Part shown: positions 10,699 through 20,406 of the stretch, piece by piece | How the letters are laid out: the number at the start of each line of letters is the position of its first letter | Position numbering within the stretch: position 1 is the first letter of the stretch | Assembly (NCBI GenBank): GCA_018699395.1 | Contig: JABIQN010000059.1 | Location: 1 to 32,817, forward strand | Source: Gammaproteobacteria bacterium | GTDB lineage: Bacteria > Pseudomonadota > Gammaproteobacteria > Steroidobacterales > Woeseiaceae | Direction: 5' to 3' | Length of the DNA: 32,817 nucleotides | Translations under genes and position numbers: made by a program | Notes under the pieces: generated by a model | Told to the model about the DNA's origin: nothing | What the model saw: the letters and a program-made list of their open reading frames with translations, nothing else | Databases searched by the model: none

Positions 10699-11735
10699 TC
10701 CACAGAATCCCAGGCTGGTACGATTTGTTCCGTTATTAACCGGGCAAGAAACTCCAACTCTGGGTAATAAGGAGATATCTCGACAACATAATTGAGCGCA
10801 GCAAGAACGTCGCCTAAATAGGCTGGCTTACCATCGCGATGATTCAAGCGACAGAAAATCCCGGCCGCTTTCAGGTGTCGCTGCACTCCCATCAACTCGA
10901 AGTAAGTGAAAAACTGTTGTTCGTCCATCTGCTTTCGTATGGCTTCATCCAGATGTTCATAAAAGTAGAGCGCCCATAGACGAACCTGATCTGCAGGCCA
11001 ATGGATATAGCAGTCTTTTAGCAAGCTGACTAGATCGTAGGTAAGCGGTCCCTCCACTGCATCCTGAAAATCCAAAATACCGGGATTGTTATCGCGCATG
11101 ACCATGAGGTTGCGAGAATGATAGTCGCGATGCACAAATACCTGCATCTGTCGTAAGGCGTTATCGACAAGGAGATCGCAACAAGCCAGCCAACTTTTTT
11201 CGTCGGAATCGCTAAATTTGAGATTCAAATGCGTGTCGCATAACCAATCCCGAAACAGTGAAAGTTCAAGGCGAAGTAATTCACTATCGTACGGCGGCAA
11301 ACTCTCCTGATACACATTGCCGCGACATTGCATCAATAGCAGAGCGTCCATCGCATCAGAATAAAGACTGTCAGCTTTATCAGGATCTGTTTTGAGGGTG
11401 TTGATATATTGTTCGCTACCCAAGTCCGCAAGCAGCAAAAAACCGTTTTCTATATCAGCCTCGATAACGCGTGGTGTATTGAGTTGCATCGCCTCTAGAT
11501 ATCCGGCTATCCGTACAAACGACCAGCAGTCCTCCTGCGGTGGCGGCGCATCCATTGCGATGAAGCTTTTACCCCCCTTTCGCAATCGAAAGTAACGTCG
11601 GAAACTGGCATCGTCGGATGCGGGAGCGACATCAGCATCAGCAACTGGCCCGATATTGCTAATCCAGTCGCGAAGTCCAGCCAGACGAGAGTCAGCAGAG
11701 GCATCTTTTTGGCTAATCGGTTCTCTCCGTAACAC
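10695..11735 (-). CDS. amgK: Aminoglycoside phosphotransferase-family sugar kinase (AmgK-like, anomeric MurNAc/GlcNAc kinase)
   Basis: VFVHRDYHSRNLMVMRDNNPGILDFQDAVEGPLTYDLVSLL kinase motifs; GTG start; paired with murU. Confidence 0.88.
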   Translation of the reverse strand: MLRREPISQKDASADSRLAGLRDWISNIGPVADADVAPASDDASFRRYFRLRKGGKSFIAMDAPPPQEDCWSFVRIAGYLEAMQLNTPRVIEADIENGFLLLADLGSEQYINTLKTDPDKADSLYSDAMDALLLMQCRGNVYQESLPPYDSELLRLELSLFRDWLCDTHLNLKFSDSDEKSWLACCDLLVDNALRQMQVFVHRDYHSRNLMVMRDNNPGILDFQDAVEGPLTYDLVSLLKDCYIHWPADQVRLWALYFYEHLDEAIRKQMDEQQFFTYFELMGVQRHLKAAGIFCRLNHRDGKPAYLGDVLAALNYVVEISPYYPELEFLARLITEQIVPAWDSVE

Positions 11736-11833
11736 GTTGAAGCATATATAAAACTATGCGAAGGTATCAAGTAAGAATGCCTGTTAACATCCCGTCTTTG
11801 ATGGCTTCGGCCGAAACCTAACTCGAAATTGAT

Positions 11834-14035
11834 TTGTCCTCCAAACCACTGATATCTGCGTGTCTGCTACTAGCTGCCATAAATACGAACGCGGCTGCGC
11901 CTGATTCGTGCCAAACGTCACTCGGCAAGCCACTTTCAACGAACCCATTCATTCTAGCAACACCGTTGGCGAACCCAGAAACGATACAACTTGAGGCAGG
12001 TCGCCTCGAGTCTACCTCTGGCGCTTCGCCGACGGCAACCATGTCTGGCGGCGTCATGCTTCGGCGCGATACGAAACTTATGAGCGCAGACAGCGCGAGA
12101 TACGACCCTCTGTACAAAGCACTGCATCTCGAAGGCGGCGTGCGCTATGAAGATCCCCGCACACAAATTCATAGTAATTCTGCCGAGTTCGCTTACGGAA
12201 ACGGCCGCATACGCTTCGAAGGCGCTGAGTTCTCGATCGGCATGAGCAGCGGACGTGGCGCCGCAGATGCCCTCGAGATCAATCAAGACGGTAAGTTAAC
12301 GCTGGATGGCGTTAAGTACACCACTTGCCCGCCCGGTTCCGAAGACTGGCTAATGCAAGGAAAATCGATAGTGCTTGACACAAAAAAAGGCGTCGGCACC
12401 GCAAAAGGTATACAGCTGAAGTTCAAGGGCATCCCGATCCTATATGCACCATACTTGTCTTTCCCCATTGGTGACGCGCGAAAATCAGGTGTACTAACTC
12501 CCGAGATTGGCAGTTCTGGTCGCAGCGGTAACGAAATTCGCGTGCCCTGGTACTGGAATATCGCACCCAACTATGATGCGATGATCACGCCAAGATTACT
12601 GACCAATCGTGGCGTACAGATCGCAACAGAATTTCGCTACCTGACGGAGCGAAATAAAGGTGTTATTGCTGCCGATTACCTACCGGATGACGACATCATA
12701 AATGCAGCACGTCACCAATTCAGATTCCAACATCTAACCTTATTTGGCAACGGCTGGCGCAATCAGATAAATCTACGTGAAGTTTCGGATAGCCAATACT
12801 ACGAAGATCTAGGTGGCAGTCTTAGCGTTTCCAGTATCACTCACCTGAACCGGAACATCCGTTTCGACTATTACTCACCAAACTTCTCGGTGCTCGGACA
12901 AGTTCAGGATTACCAAACGATTGACGATACAATCGCAGCAGATCAGCAACCGTATCGGCGCTTGCCACAGATTCTCGTCAACGGTAGTTGGGATATGCCG
13001 CTTGGATTTCGCTTTGGCATTGACGGTGAGATCGTTAATTTCGATCGCAATGTTGGCATAACCGGCTGGAGATTCAACGCTGCACCGAAACTGGAACTAC
13101 CAATAACGCGGCCAGGCTGGTTCGTTACTCCGGCCGTTGCAATGGATTACACGCGTTATAAATTAAAGAACATGCTGCCGGGCGAGCAGACCAGCCTGAC
13201 ACGTACAATACCAATCACGAGCCTAGACACTGGTTTAATCCTCGAGCGCAGTATGAAAAATTCAAATCGAGTTCAGACTATCGAGCCACGATTGCTTTAC
13301 GTCCACATACCGCAGCGCGATCAGGACAACCTGCCAATCTTCGATACGATCACACCCGACATGAATCTCGTTCAACTTTTCCGAAAAAATCGCTATTTGG
13401 GTATTGATCGAATCGGGGATACCGATCACATCAGTGTCGGCATTACGACGCGAATACTGAATCTATCAACGGGTCGTGAACTGATGTCAGCAACTATTGG
13501 TCAAACACGGTACCTCAGTGATCGAACTGTAAGATTGTCTGATCCCGCGATGACAACAACAGAAACATCTGACTACATCGCTCAACTTCGCTTTCTATTA
13601 TTCAAGAACGTTAATTTCGACTTCGGCCACCAATGGGGGTCTAGCGTAGAAGATATGACAAAGTCTGAGGCCCGACTGCAATATCGGCCAGCTGACAATA
13701 AGATACTGAATCTCGCCTACCGCTTTCGCAGGAACTCGCTGAAGCAAGGTGATCTGTCGTGGTCCTGGCCAATAGCAAGTCGTTGGAATTTTGTGGGCCG
13801 CTATAACTTTTCGTTCCGTGATCAGGAAGTGCTCGAACAGTTTTTTGGTCTCGAGTATGAGAGCTGCTGTTGGGGTTTGCGTCTTGTCTCAAGACGTCAT
13901 ATATCGACACGTGATGGAACTCGTGATTCATCCTTTGGTCTGCAATTAGTCTTAAAAGGGATGACGAGTGTTGGCACAGCCGCTGACAAACTCCTTGAAC
14001 GTGGTATTCTTGGCTATTCTGCAGATCTTCGGTAG
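11834..14035 (+). CDS. lptD: LPS-assembly protein LptD
   Basis: Signal peptide, OstA-like domain, beta barrel; cysteine pattern SCQTS / TTCPPG / ESCCWG fits LptD disulfides. Only non-ATG starts (TTG 11834 or ATT 11828) after an in-frame TAA at 11819-11821. Confidence 0.95.
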   Translation: MSSKPLISACLLLAAINTNAAAPDSCQTSLGKPLSTNPFILATPLANPETIQLEAGRLESTSGASPTATMSGGVMLRRDTKLMSADSARYDPLYKALHLEGGVRYEDPRTQIHSNSAEFAYGNGRIRFEGAEFSIGMSSGRGAADALEINQDGKLTLDGVKYTTCPPGSEDWLMQGKSIVLDTKKGVGTAKGIQLKFKGIPILYAPYLSFPIGDARKSGVLTPEIGSSGRSGNEIRVPWYWNIAPNYDAMITPRLLTNRGVQIATEFRYLTERNKGVIAADYLPDDDIINAARHQFRFQHLTLFGNGWRNQINLREVSDSQYYEDLGGSLSVSSITHLNRNIRFDYYSPNFSVLGQVQDYQTIDDTIAADQQPYRRLPQILVNGSWDMPLGFRFGIDGEIVNFDRNVGITGWRFNAAPKLELPITRPGWFVTPAVAMDYTRYKLKNMLPGEQTSLTRTIPITSLDTGLILERSMKNSNRVQTIEPRLLYVHIPQRDQDNLPIFDTITPDMNLVQLFRKNRYLGIDRIGDTDHISVGITTRILNLSTGRELMSATIGQTRYLSDRTVRLSDPAMTTTETSDYIAQLRFLLFKNVNFDFGHQWGSSVEDMTKSEARLQYRPADNKILNLAYRFRRNSLKQGDLSWSWPIASRWNFVGRYNFSFRDQEVLEQFFGLEYESCCWGLRLVSRRHISTRDGTRDSSFGLQLVLKGMTSVGTAADKLLERGILGYSADLR

Positions 14036-14041
14036 TAAATT

Positions 14042-15346
14042 GTGTTAAAAATCATTCACTTATGCGCTATGGTCGCATTGGTAATGGCGCCCGTTGTGGT
14101 TGCCGACGAACTTTCCGAGGATGGCGAGTTTCTCGACGGCGTCGCCGCGATCGTCAATGAAGGCATCGTCCTTAAGAGTCAGTTCCGGAAACAGTTGGAA
14201 CTAATCAAGCTACAATCGGCAAATCAAAACATACAAATGCCGCCAGAGGACATACTGAATAAACAGGTTTTGGAGAAATTAATCCTTCTCGAGCTTCAGA
14301 TGCAGCGTGCGAAGAACATCGGTCTTACCGACCAGATTTCTGATCAGTACCTAAATGATTCGATACAGCATATTGCCGATCAAAACGGCGTACGTTTTGA
14401 AGAAATGCCAGCGTTGCTTGCCAAAGACAATGTCAGCTACGCCGAATTCCGCGAGGGCCTACGTGAAGACTTGACGCTCAGAGAACTAACAGGCATTGAA
14501 GTCACGCGCAAAATCCAGGTATCCGAGCGTGAAATTACACAGTGCAAGCTGGACATCGAAAACAATGTTGTCGTCAATTCTGATTGGCAGTTATCGCACA
14601 TCCTCTTATCAATTCCGGAATCGGCATCATCAAATGTCGTTCTGGCTTTAGAGCAAAGCGCAGCGGATATTTATTCGCAACTGCAAGACAACACCGATTT
14701 TCGCGAGCTCGCAGTACGTTACTCTGAAGGCCTAACGGCACTCGAAGGCGGGTCCCTCGGGTGGTTGAGCGGTCAGCAGATCCCATCGATATTCATCAGT
14801 GTTTTACAGAACATGAAAGCAGGCGACATCACTGAGCCATTCAGGACATCGAATAGTCTGCATATAGTCAAAGTCGATGACTTACGACTTACCGTTGAGC
14901 GTAGCGAAATAAATCAGTCGAAGATCAGGCACATTTTGGTCGAGCCAAACGAAATTATTGACGATGCGACGGCAAAGCAGAAACTGAATGGCGCAATCGA
15001 TAAAATTCGCGGCGGTGAAGATTTTGGAGAGCAAGCCAAGTTACTGTCCGACGATACCGGTTCTGCAGGCCTTGGCGGCGATCTAGGTTGGGCAGAAGCA
15101 TCTGCTTATACTCCTGAATTTAGGGTCGCAGCAGATGCAGCTGAAGTCGGCGTGCTAACCGAACCATTCCGTACGCAATTCGGCTGGCATATTCTTGAAG
15201 TCCTCGGTCGTCGCGTCTACGACAACACTGAAGAGCTAAAAGAAATTAACTGCATCGGTCGCATCCGCAACGGCAAACAGGAAGAGGAAACCTTGCTGTG
15301 GCTGCAACGAATGCGAGATGAGGCTTTCGTCGACTCGCGCATCTAG
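14042..15346 (+). CDS. surA: Periplasmic chaperone / peptidyl-prolyl isomerase SurA
   Basis: GVAAIVNEGIVLKSQ N-domain; two parvulin domains (LSHILLSIPE..., IRHILVEPNEI...); GTG start; follows lptD. Confidence 0.95.
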   Translation: MLKIIHLCAMVALVMAPVVVADELSEDGEFLDGVAAIVNEGIVLKSQFRKQLELIKLQSANQNIQMPPEDILNKQVLEKLILLELQMQRAKNIGLTDQISDQYLNDSIQHIADQNGVRFEEMPALLAKDNVSYAEFREGLREDLTLRELTGIEVTRKIQVSEREITQCKLDIENNVVVNSDWQLSHILLSIPESASSNVVLALEQSAADIYSQLQDNTDFRELAVRYSEGLTALEGGSLGWLSGQQIPSIFISVLQNMKAGDITEPFRTSNSLHIVKVDDLRLTVERSEINQSKIRHILVEPNEIIDDATAKQKLNGAIDKIRGGEDFGEQAKLLSDDTGSAGLGGDLGWAEASAYTPEFRVAADAAEVGVLTEPFRTQFGWHILEVLGRRVYDNTEELKEINCIGRIRNGKQEEETLLWLQRMRDEAFVDSRI

Positions 15347-15348
15347 AT

Positions 15349-16251
15349 ATGGTGCTCGATAAACCCCTTGTAATCACTGCTGGAGAGCCGGCTGGCATCG
15401 GCCCTGAGCTCTGTTCTTCGCTTGTTGATACGGAATTTCTATCTGACATCATTGTTATCGGCGACGCATCATTACTCGATGATCGCTTGACGGTGATCGA
15501 CATGCCTTTTCCAGCACCAGTCGAAGCCGGACGTCCCGATTCTGCGAATGCCAAGACTCTATTGGATGGGCTTGAGCTGGCCGTCCAGGGTTGCCTCAAC
15601 GGTCGCTTCTCCGGAATGGTCACGGCCCCACTAGCCAAGAACGTCATCGCTGACTCAGGCATAAATTTTATAGGCCATACTGAATTCCTAGCAGAGCTAA
15701 CTGGCAGAGAACTCCCCGTCATGTTGCTGGTCGCTGACGACCTCCGGGTTGCTCTAGCGAGTACACATATACCACTACGAGATGTACCTGACTTCATCAC
15801 CAAAAAACGCTTAACTGACGTACTACAAATTCTGCATGACGATCTTAGGTCAAAATTTGGAATCGAGACTCCGGAGATCGTGGTCTGTGGCCTCAACCCA
15901 CATGCTGGTGAAGGCAGTCATATAGGCAAAGAGGACAATGACGTTATCGCGCCCGTTATCGAGGAGCTGTCGAAGTCTGGAATGAACATTCGCGGACCAT
16001 TAGCCGCAGACACCGCATTTACACCCGCAGCCGGCCATAAAGACGCCATCCTCGCCATGTATCACGACCAGGGCCTTCCTGTATTGAAATACGCGGGATT
16101 TGGACATGCGGTTAACGTAACCTTGGGTTTGCCCATCATTCGTACCTCCGTCGATCATGGAACAGCGTTCGATCTGGCCGGTACTGGCACGGCCGATGCG
16201 GGTAGTCTCATCGCCGCAATAAAGCTCGCAAAAACCATGGCGTCTACTTGA
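15349..16251 (+). CDS. pdxA: 4-hydroxythreonine-4-phosphate dehydrogenase
   Basis: ITAGEPAGIGPEL, NFIGHTEFLAELTG, CGLNPHAGEGSHIGKEDN, MYHDQGLPVLKYAGFGHAVNVTLGLPIIRTSVDHGTAFDLAG. Confidence 0.97.
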   Translation: MVLDKPLVITAGEPAGIGPELCSSLVDTEFLSDIIVIGDASLLDDRLTVIDMPFPAPVEAGRPDSANAKTLLDGLELAVQGCLNGRFSGMVTAPLAKNVIADSGINFIGHTEFLAELTGRELPVMLLVADDLRVALASTHIPLRDVPDFITKKRLTDVLQILHDDLRSKFGIETPEIVVCGLNPHAGEGSHIGKEDNDVIAPVIEELSKSGMNIRGPLAADTAFTPAAGHKDAILAMYHDQGLPVLKYAGFGHAVNVTLGLPIIRTSVDHGTAFDLAGTGTADAGSLIAAIKLAKTMAST

Positions 16252-17033
16252 TGCCGGGCCATCGCTCACGCAAACGTTTCGGTCAACACTTCCTAATCGA
16301 TTCGGGTGTCGTCGACGCCATCTTGCGCTCAATTCATGCGACCAAAGACGATATCGTAGTTGAAATCGGTCCGGGTCGGGGGGCGATCACTACTACGCTG
16401 GCTGCTGATGCGGGCCACCTACATGCTATTGAGCTCGATCGCGATCTCGTCAGCCGACTTAAGTGCCAGTACCGCGACAATCCGGCGGTGAGCATTCATG
16501 AGGCTGATGCGCTGTCATTCGATTATTCGACGTTGGGTGACAGGCTTCGCATTGTCGGCAATCTTCCCTATAACATCTCCACCCCACTGCTCTTTCACCT
16601 GCTGAAATTCAGAGACCGCATTATCGACATGCACTTTATGTTGCAAAAAGAAGTTGTGGATCGAATGGCGGCCGGACCAGGAAGTAAGGCCTATGGTCGA
16701 TTGGGGATCATGCTTGGCTGTCATCTCAACATCGAGTCACTGTTCAACGTTGATAAGTCAGCCTTCGACCCACCGCCAGAGGTCACATCGGCTGTCGTTC
16801 AACTCGACCCCTTGCCATCGGGTACATTCGATATTCAAGATGACGTGTTGTTGTCGAAAATTGTGACTAGTGCATTCATGAAGCGTCGGAAAACCATACG
16901 CAACTCCCTTAAAGATATCGCTGAGGTCGCTGATCTTGAAGCCGTTGATATCGATTCCGGACTGCGACCCGAGCAAATTAGTATTTTGAAATACGTCGAA
17001 CTCAGTAACCATCTCGCCGGTCGCTTAAGTTAG
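16248..17033 (+). CDS. rsmA: 16S rRNA (adenine1518/1519-N6)-dimethyltransferase
   Basis: RKRFGQHFLID, VEIGPGRGAITTTLA, IVGNLPYNISTPLLFHLL. Confidence 0.97.
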   Translation: MMPGHRSRKRFGQHFLIDSGVVDAILRSIHATKDDIVVEIGPGRGAITTTLAADAGHLHAIELDRDLVSRLKCQYRDNPAVSIHEADALSFDYSTLGDRLRIVGNLPYNISTPLLFHLLKFRDRIIDMHFMLQKEVVDRMAAGPGSKAYGRLGIMLGCHLNIESLFNVDKSAFDPPPEVTSAVVQLDPLPSGTFDIQDDVLLSKIVTSAFMKRRKTIRNSLKDIAEVADLEAVDIDSGLRPEQISILKYVELSNHLAGRLS

Positions 17034-17042
17034 AATATCGCG

Positions 17043-17423
17043 ATGCAAGAAACTCAATGTGATATCAGAATTCAGGTAGCGACCAGCTATATTGATGATC
17101 AATCCGAGCCGAATGCTGATCGCTATGTATTCGCGTACACCATCACGATATCAAACAGTGGTGATGTGGCAGCACAGTTGATCAGTCGTCATTGGATCAT
17201 CACCGATGCAAACGGCAAGGTACAAGAGGTTAGTGGAGACGGCGTCGTCGGCGAACAACCGTACCTCAGCCCCGGTGAAGAATTTCGCTATTCCAGTGGT
17301 GCGGTGCTCGAAACGCCAGTCGGTGCTATGCAGGGTATGTATCATATGGAAACGGACGGTGGAGTTGCATTTGACGCGCCTATCGCGCCGTTTACGCTTG
17401 CCGTACCCGGACTACTAAACTAG
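17043..17423 (+). CDS. apaG: Co2+/Mg2+ efflux protein ApaG
   Basis: YVFAYTITISNSGDVAAQLISRHWIITDANGKVQEVSGDGVVGEQPYLSPGEEFRYSSG. Confidence 0.96.
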   Translation: MQETQCDIRIQVATSYIDDQSEPNADRYVFAYTITISNSGDVAAQLISRHWIITDANGKVQEVSGDGVVGEQPYLSPGEEFRYSSGAVLETPVGAMQGMYHMETDGGVAFDAPIAPFTLAVPGLLN

Positions 17424-17433
17424 GTCAAACCAC

Positions 17434-18261
17434 ATGGCCGTATACGCGATCGGCGACATTCAGGGATGCTATGACCCGCTTCGACGGCTCCTTGATACAT
17501 TGGAATTCGATCCGTCCCGCGACACACTTTGGTTTGTCGGTGACCTCGTAAATCGAGGCCCCAAGTCCCTGGAAACATTACGCTATATAAAAGGCCTAGG
17601 CGAGTCTGCAATTACCGTATTGGGTAATCATGACCTGCACCTATTGGCGCTCGAGGCTAATGCCATTGAGGGTGGAGAGTATTCTGAGTCTCTCCAAAAA
17701 CTACTCAATGCGCCTGATGCTGGTGAGCTTTGCGAGTGGCTAAGACACCGCCCATTGGCACACTATGACGTAGGCTTGAATACGATGATGGTTCATGCTG
17801 GAATTCACCCAACGTGGTCTTTAAGAAAGACAATGGCGTGCGCTGCTGAAGTTGAAAACGAACTTCAGACTGGTGATTTTCGAATATTGCTGGAGAAAAT
17901 GTATGGCAATACACCGACTAGCTGGTCCGAAAAATTGCGTGGTTACAAACGGCTGCGATTCATAATCAATTGCCTGACTCGTATGCGTATGATCACAGCG
18001 AATGACCGATTGAATTTCTCACACAACGGAGCGCCGTGGCACGCACGGAAAAATCTGCTGCCCTGGTACATGGCCGAAGACCGGGCTACCGCCGAAATAC
18101 GAGTAGTCTTCGGGCACTGGTCGCAGCTCGGCTTAGTCATGACGCCAGACCTCATCAGCGTTGACACTGGCTGCGTCTGGGGCCGACAACTCACCGCCGT
18201 CAAATTAGATAAGTGCATTCCACGAGTGATTCAAGTCGCCGGGCAATCTGTCCGTTCGTAA
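17434..18261 (+). CDS. apaH: Bis(5'-nucleosyl)-tetraphosphatase, symmetrical
   Basis: AIGDIQGCYDPLRRLL, WFVGDLVNRGPKSLETLR, VLGNHDLHLLAL, FGHWSQLGL. Confidence 0.96.
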   Translation: MAVYAIGDIQGCYDPLRRLLDTLEFDPSRDTLWFVGDLVNRGPKSLETLRYIKGLGESAITVLGNHDLHLLALEANAIEGGEYSESLQKLLNAPDAGELCEWLRHRPLAHYDVGLNTMMVHAGIHPTWSLRKTMACAAEVENELQTGDFRILLEKMYGNTPTSWSEKLRGYKRLRFIINCLTRMRMITANDRLNFSHNGAPWHARKNLLPWYMAEDRATAEIRVVFGHWSQLGLVMTPDLISVDTGCVWGRQLTAVKLDKCIPRVIQVAGQSVRS

Positions 18262-18728
18262 GTCCTGAACTCAAAGGAAAACTGATTCACCTCGGTCGCA
18301 GCGTGTTCTTCTGAATCAACAATTTTCCAGATATCTTCAGCGATTTCTGGAAAAAATGCATCGCCTTCTACGTCTATATGAACGCGGGTCAAATACAGCC
18401 GTCCAGCCTTCGGCAGAAACAGATCGTAAATCTGGCTGCCGCCGATAACCATGATTTCTTCAGCGTCGCCCGCGGCGGCGAGCGCTGTTGCCGGTGAAGC
18501 AACGACGTCGCATCCATCAGCAGAGAAGTCTGACTGTCGTGTAATCACAATGTTCTGACGTCCCGGCAATGGTCGCCCAATAGACTCCCATGTCAAACGA
18601 CCCATCACGATAGGCTTGCCCATCGTTAGTGCTTTGAATCGTTTCAAGTCATCCGATATTTTCCAGGGCAACCCACCCTGCATGCCGATCACGTTGTTCG
18701 TCGACGCGGCGACAATAATACTGATCAT
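18231..18728 (-). CDS. folA: Dihydrofolate reductase
   Basis: MISIIVAASTNNVIGMQGGLPWKISDDLKRFKALTMGKPIVMGRLTWESIGRPLPGRQNIVITR; VIGGSQIYDLFLP. Confidence 0.97.
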   Translation of the reverse strand: MISIIVAASTNNVIGMQGGLPWKISDDLKRFKALTMGKPIVMGRLTWESIGRPLPGRQNIVITRQSDFSADGCDVVASPATALAAAGDAEEIMVIGGSQIYDLFLPKAGRLYLTRVHIDVEGDAFFPEIAEDIWKIVDSEEHAATEVNQFSFEFRTYERTDCPAT

Positions 18729-18739
18729 GAACGTTCCTG

Positions 18740-19534
18740 CTAGACCGCGACCGCGGCTTTGATGTGTGGGTGGGACTCGTAATTTACGATTTCAAAATCC
18801 TCATACTGATAGTCGAAGATACTGTTCGGCCTACGTTTGATCGCTAATTGCGGCAACGCTAACAACTTGCGGCTGAGCTGTTCATCCGCCTGTTCCAGGT
18901 GATTGGAATACAGATGACAGTCGCCGCCCGTCCAGACAAAGTCACCAACATCAAGATCCGCCTGTTGGGCGAGCATGTGTGTGAGCAGCGCATAGGATGC
19001 GATATTGAACGGTACGCCGAGAAAAATATCGCAGCTCCGTTGGTACAACTGGCAGGATAACTTGCCATCAGCAACGTAGAACTGAAACAAACAATGGCAT
19101 GGTGGCAATGCCATGTTCTCAATTTCCCCAACGTTCCATGCGCTTAGCATGATGCGTCGGGAATGCGGTGATTCGCGCAGCTGCTGCATTATCTGCGATA
19201 TCTGATCAATAGAACGCCCATCGGGTGTTGGCCAGTTGCGCCATTGCACACCATAAACCGGTCCCAGATCACCATTGTCATCCGCCCAATCGTCCCAGAT
19301 CGAAACGCCATTGTCCTTCAGATATTTGATGTTGCTGTCACCCGTTAAAAACCACAGCAACTCATGGATAATCGAACGCAGGTGAAGTTTCTTGGTGGTA
19401 ACAAGGGGAAAACCCTCGCTAAGATCGAAGCGCATCTGGTGGCCAAATACGCTGACCGTACCGGTACCCGTGCGATCTTCCTTGACCGTGCCGTTGTCCC
19501 GTACATGACGCATGAGATCAAGATATTGACGCAT
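18740..19534 (-). CDS. thyA: Thymidylate synthase
   Basis: [51 protein letters not shown] active-site Cys; likely start ATG at 19534. Confidence 0.97.
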   Translation of the reverse strand: MRQYLDLMRHVRDNGTVKEDRTGTGTVSVFGHQMRFDLSEGFPLVTTKKLHLRSIIHELLWFLTGDSNIKYLKDNGVSIWDDWADDNGDLGPVYGVQWRNWPTPDGRSIDQISQIMQQLRESPHSRRIMLSAWNVGEIENMALPPCHCLFQFYVADGKLSCQLYQRSCDIFLGVPFNIASYALLTHMLAQQADLDVGDFVWTGGDCHLYSNHLEQADEQLSRKLLALPQLAIKRRPNSIFDYQYEDFEIVNYESHPHIKAAVAV

Positions 19535-19535
19535 C

Positions 19536-20318
19536 TTAGGTTTTCGCCTCCGCCGACCAATAAGCCATGACGACGAGCACAAGTCCGGCCAAAACCATTG
19601 GCACGCTCAGAATTTGTCCCATCGTGACCCAACCTAAGGCCAGATAATCGAGATGGGCATCCGGAATGCGGTAAAACTCGACTGCAAAACGGAAAATACC
19701 ATAGAGCAGTAAGAACATTCCTGAAACAGCTAGATATGGCCTCGGTTTGGATGAGTAGAACCACAAGATAAAAAACAACAGGAAGCCCTCAAGAATGGCC
19801 TCATAGAGTTGCGATGCGTGCACGGATACGCCGTTTACGATGAATGACCAGGCAACATCTGTGGGCTTTCCCCAGAGCTCACCATTGATGAAATTTCCTA
19901 TGCGGCCGAAACCGAGACCAAGCGGCACGATGGGTGCGACGAAATCTGTCATCCTCCAGATCGAGTGACCCAGCTTTCGGCCATACAGCCACATGGCCGT
20001 CATAACTCCGGCGAGTCCGCCGTGGAATGACATACCGCCTTGCGTAATCTTGAACAGGTACAACGGATCGCTGGTGAGTTGATCCCAGCCGTAGACAATC
20101 GCATAGCCAACACGGCCGCCGACAATTACGCCGAGCATGCCATAGAAAAGAAGATCATCAACCTGCTCGGAGTTAACCGGAGAATCAGCGCGCTGGCAGC
20201 GACATTTTGCCAGCCACCAGGCGAACAGGAAAGCCATGACGTACATCAAGCCGTACCAGCGAACTTTGAGTGGTCCGAGCGCAAATATGATCGGATCGAT
20301 CTCGGGATATGTCAGCAT
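19536..20318 (-). CDS. lgt: Prolipoprotein diacylglyceryl transferase
   Basis: [51 protein letters not shown]. Confidence 0.97.
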   Translation of the reverse strand: MLTYPEIDPIIFALGPLKVRWYGLMYVMAFLFAWWLAKCRCQRADSPVNSEQVDDLLFYGMLGVIVGGRVGYAIVYGWDQLTSDPLYLFKITQGGMSFHGGLAGVMTAMWLYGRKLGHSIWRMTDFVAPIVPLGLGFGRIGNFINGELWGKPTDVAWSFIVNGVSVHASQLYEAILEGFLLFFILWFYSSKPRPYLAVSGMFLLLYGIFRFAVEFYRIPDAHLDYLALGWVTMGQILSVPMVLAGLVLVVMAYWSAEAKT

Positions 20319-20406
20319 GAAATCCTGTCAGTCATCGAGTTAAGATACGTATCATAGTCAGTTTCCAGACCGCGTCATAGTGGCTACCACCACAGGAATC
20401 GAATAA

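Noticed and set aside
15246-15896. 216-aa minus-strand ORF antisense to surA/pdxA
   Set aside because: Shadow ORF of strongly supported pdxA; low-complexity Ser/Arg/Thr-rich translation with no recognisable domain.
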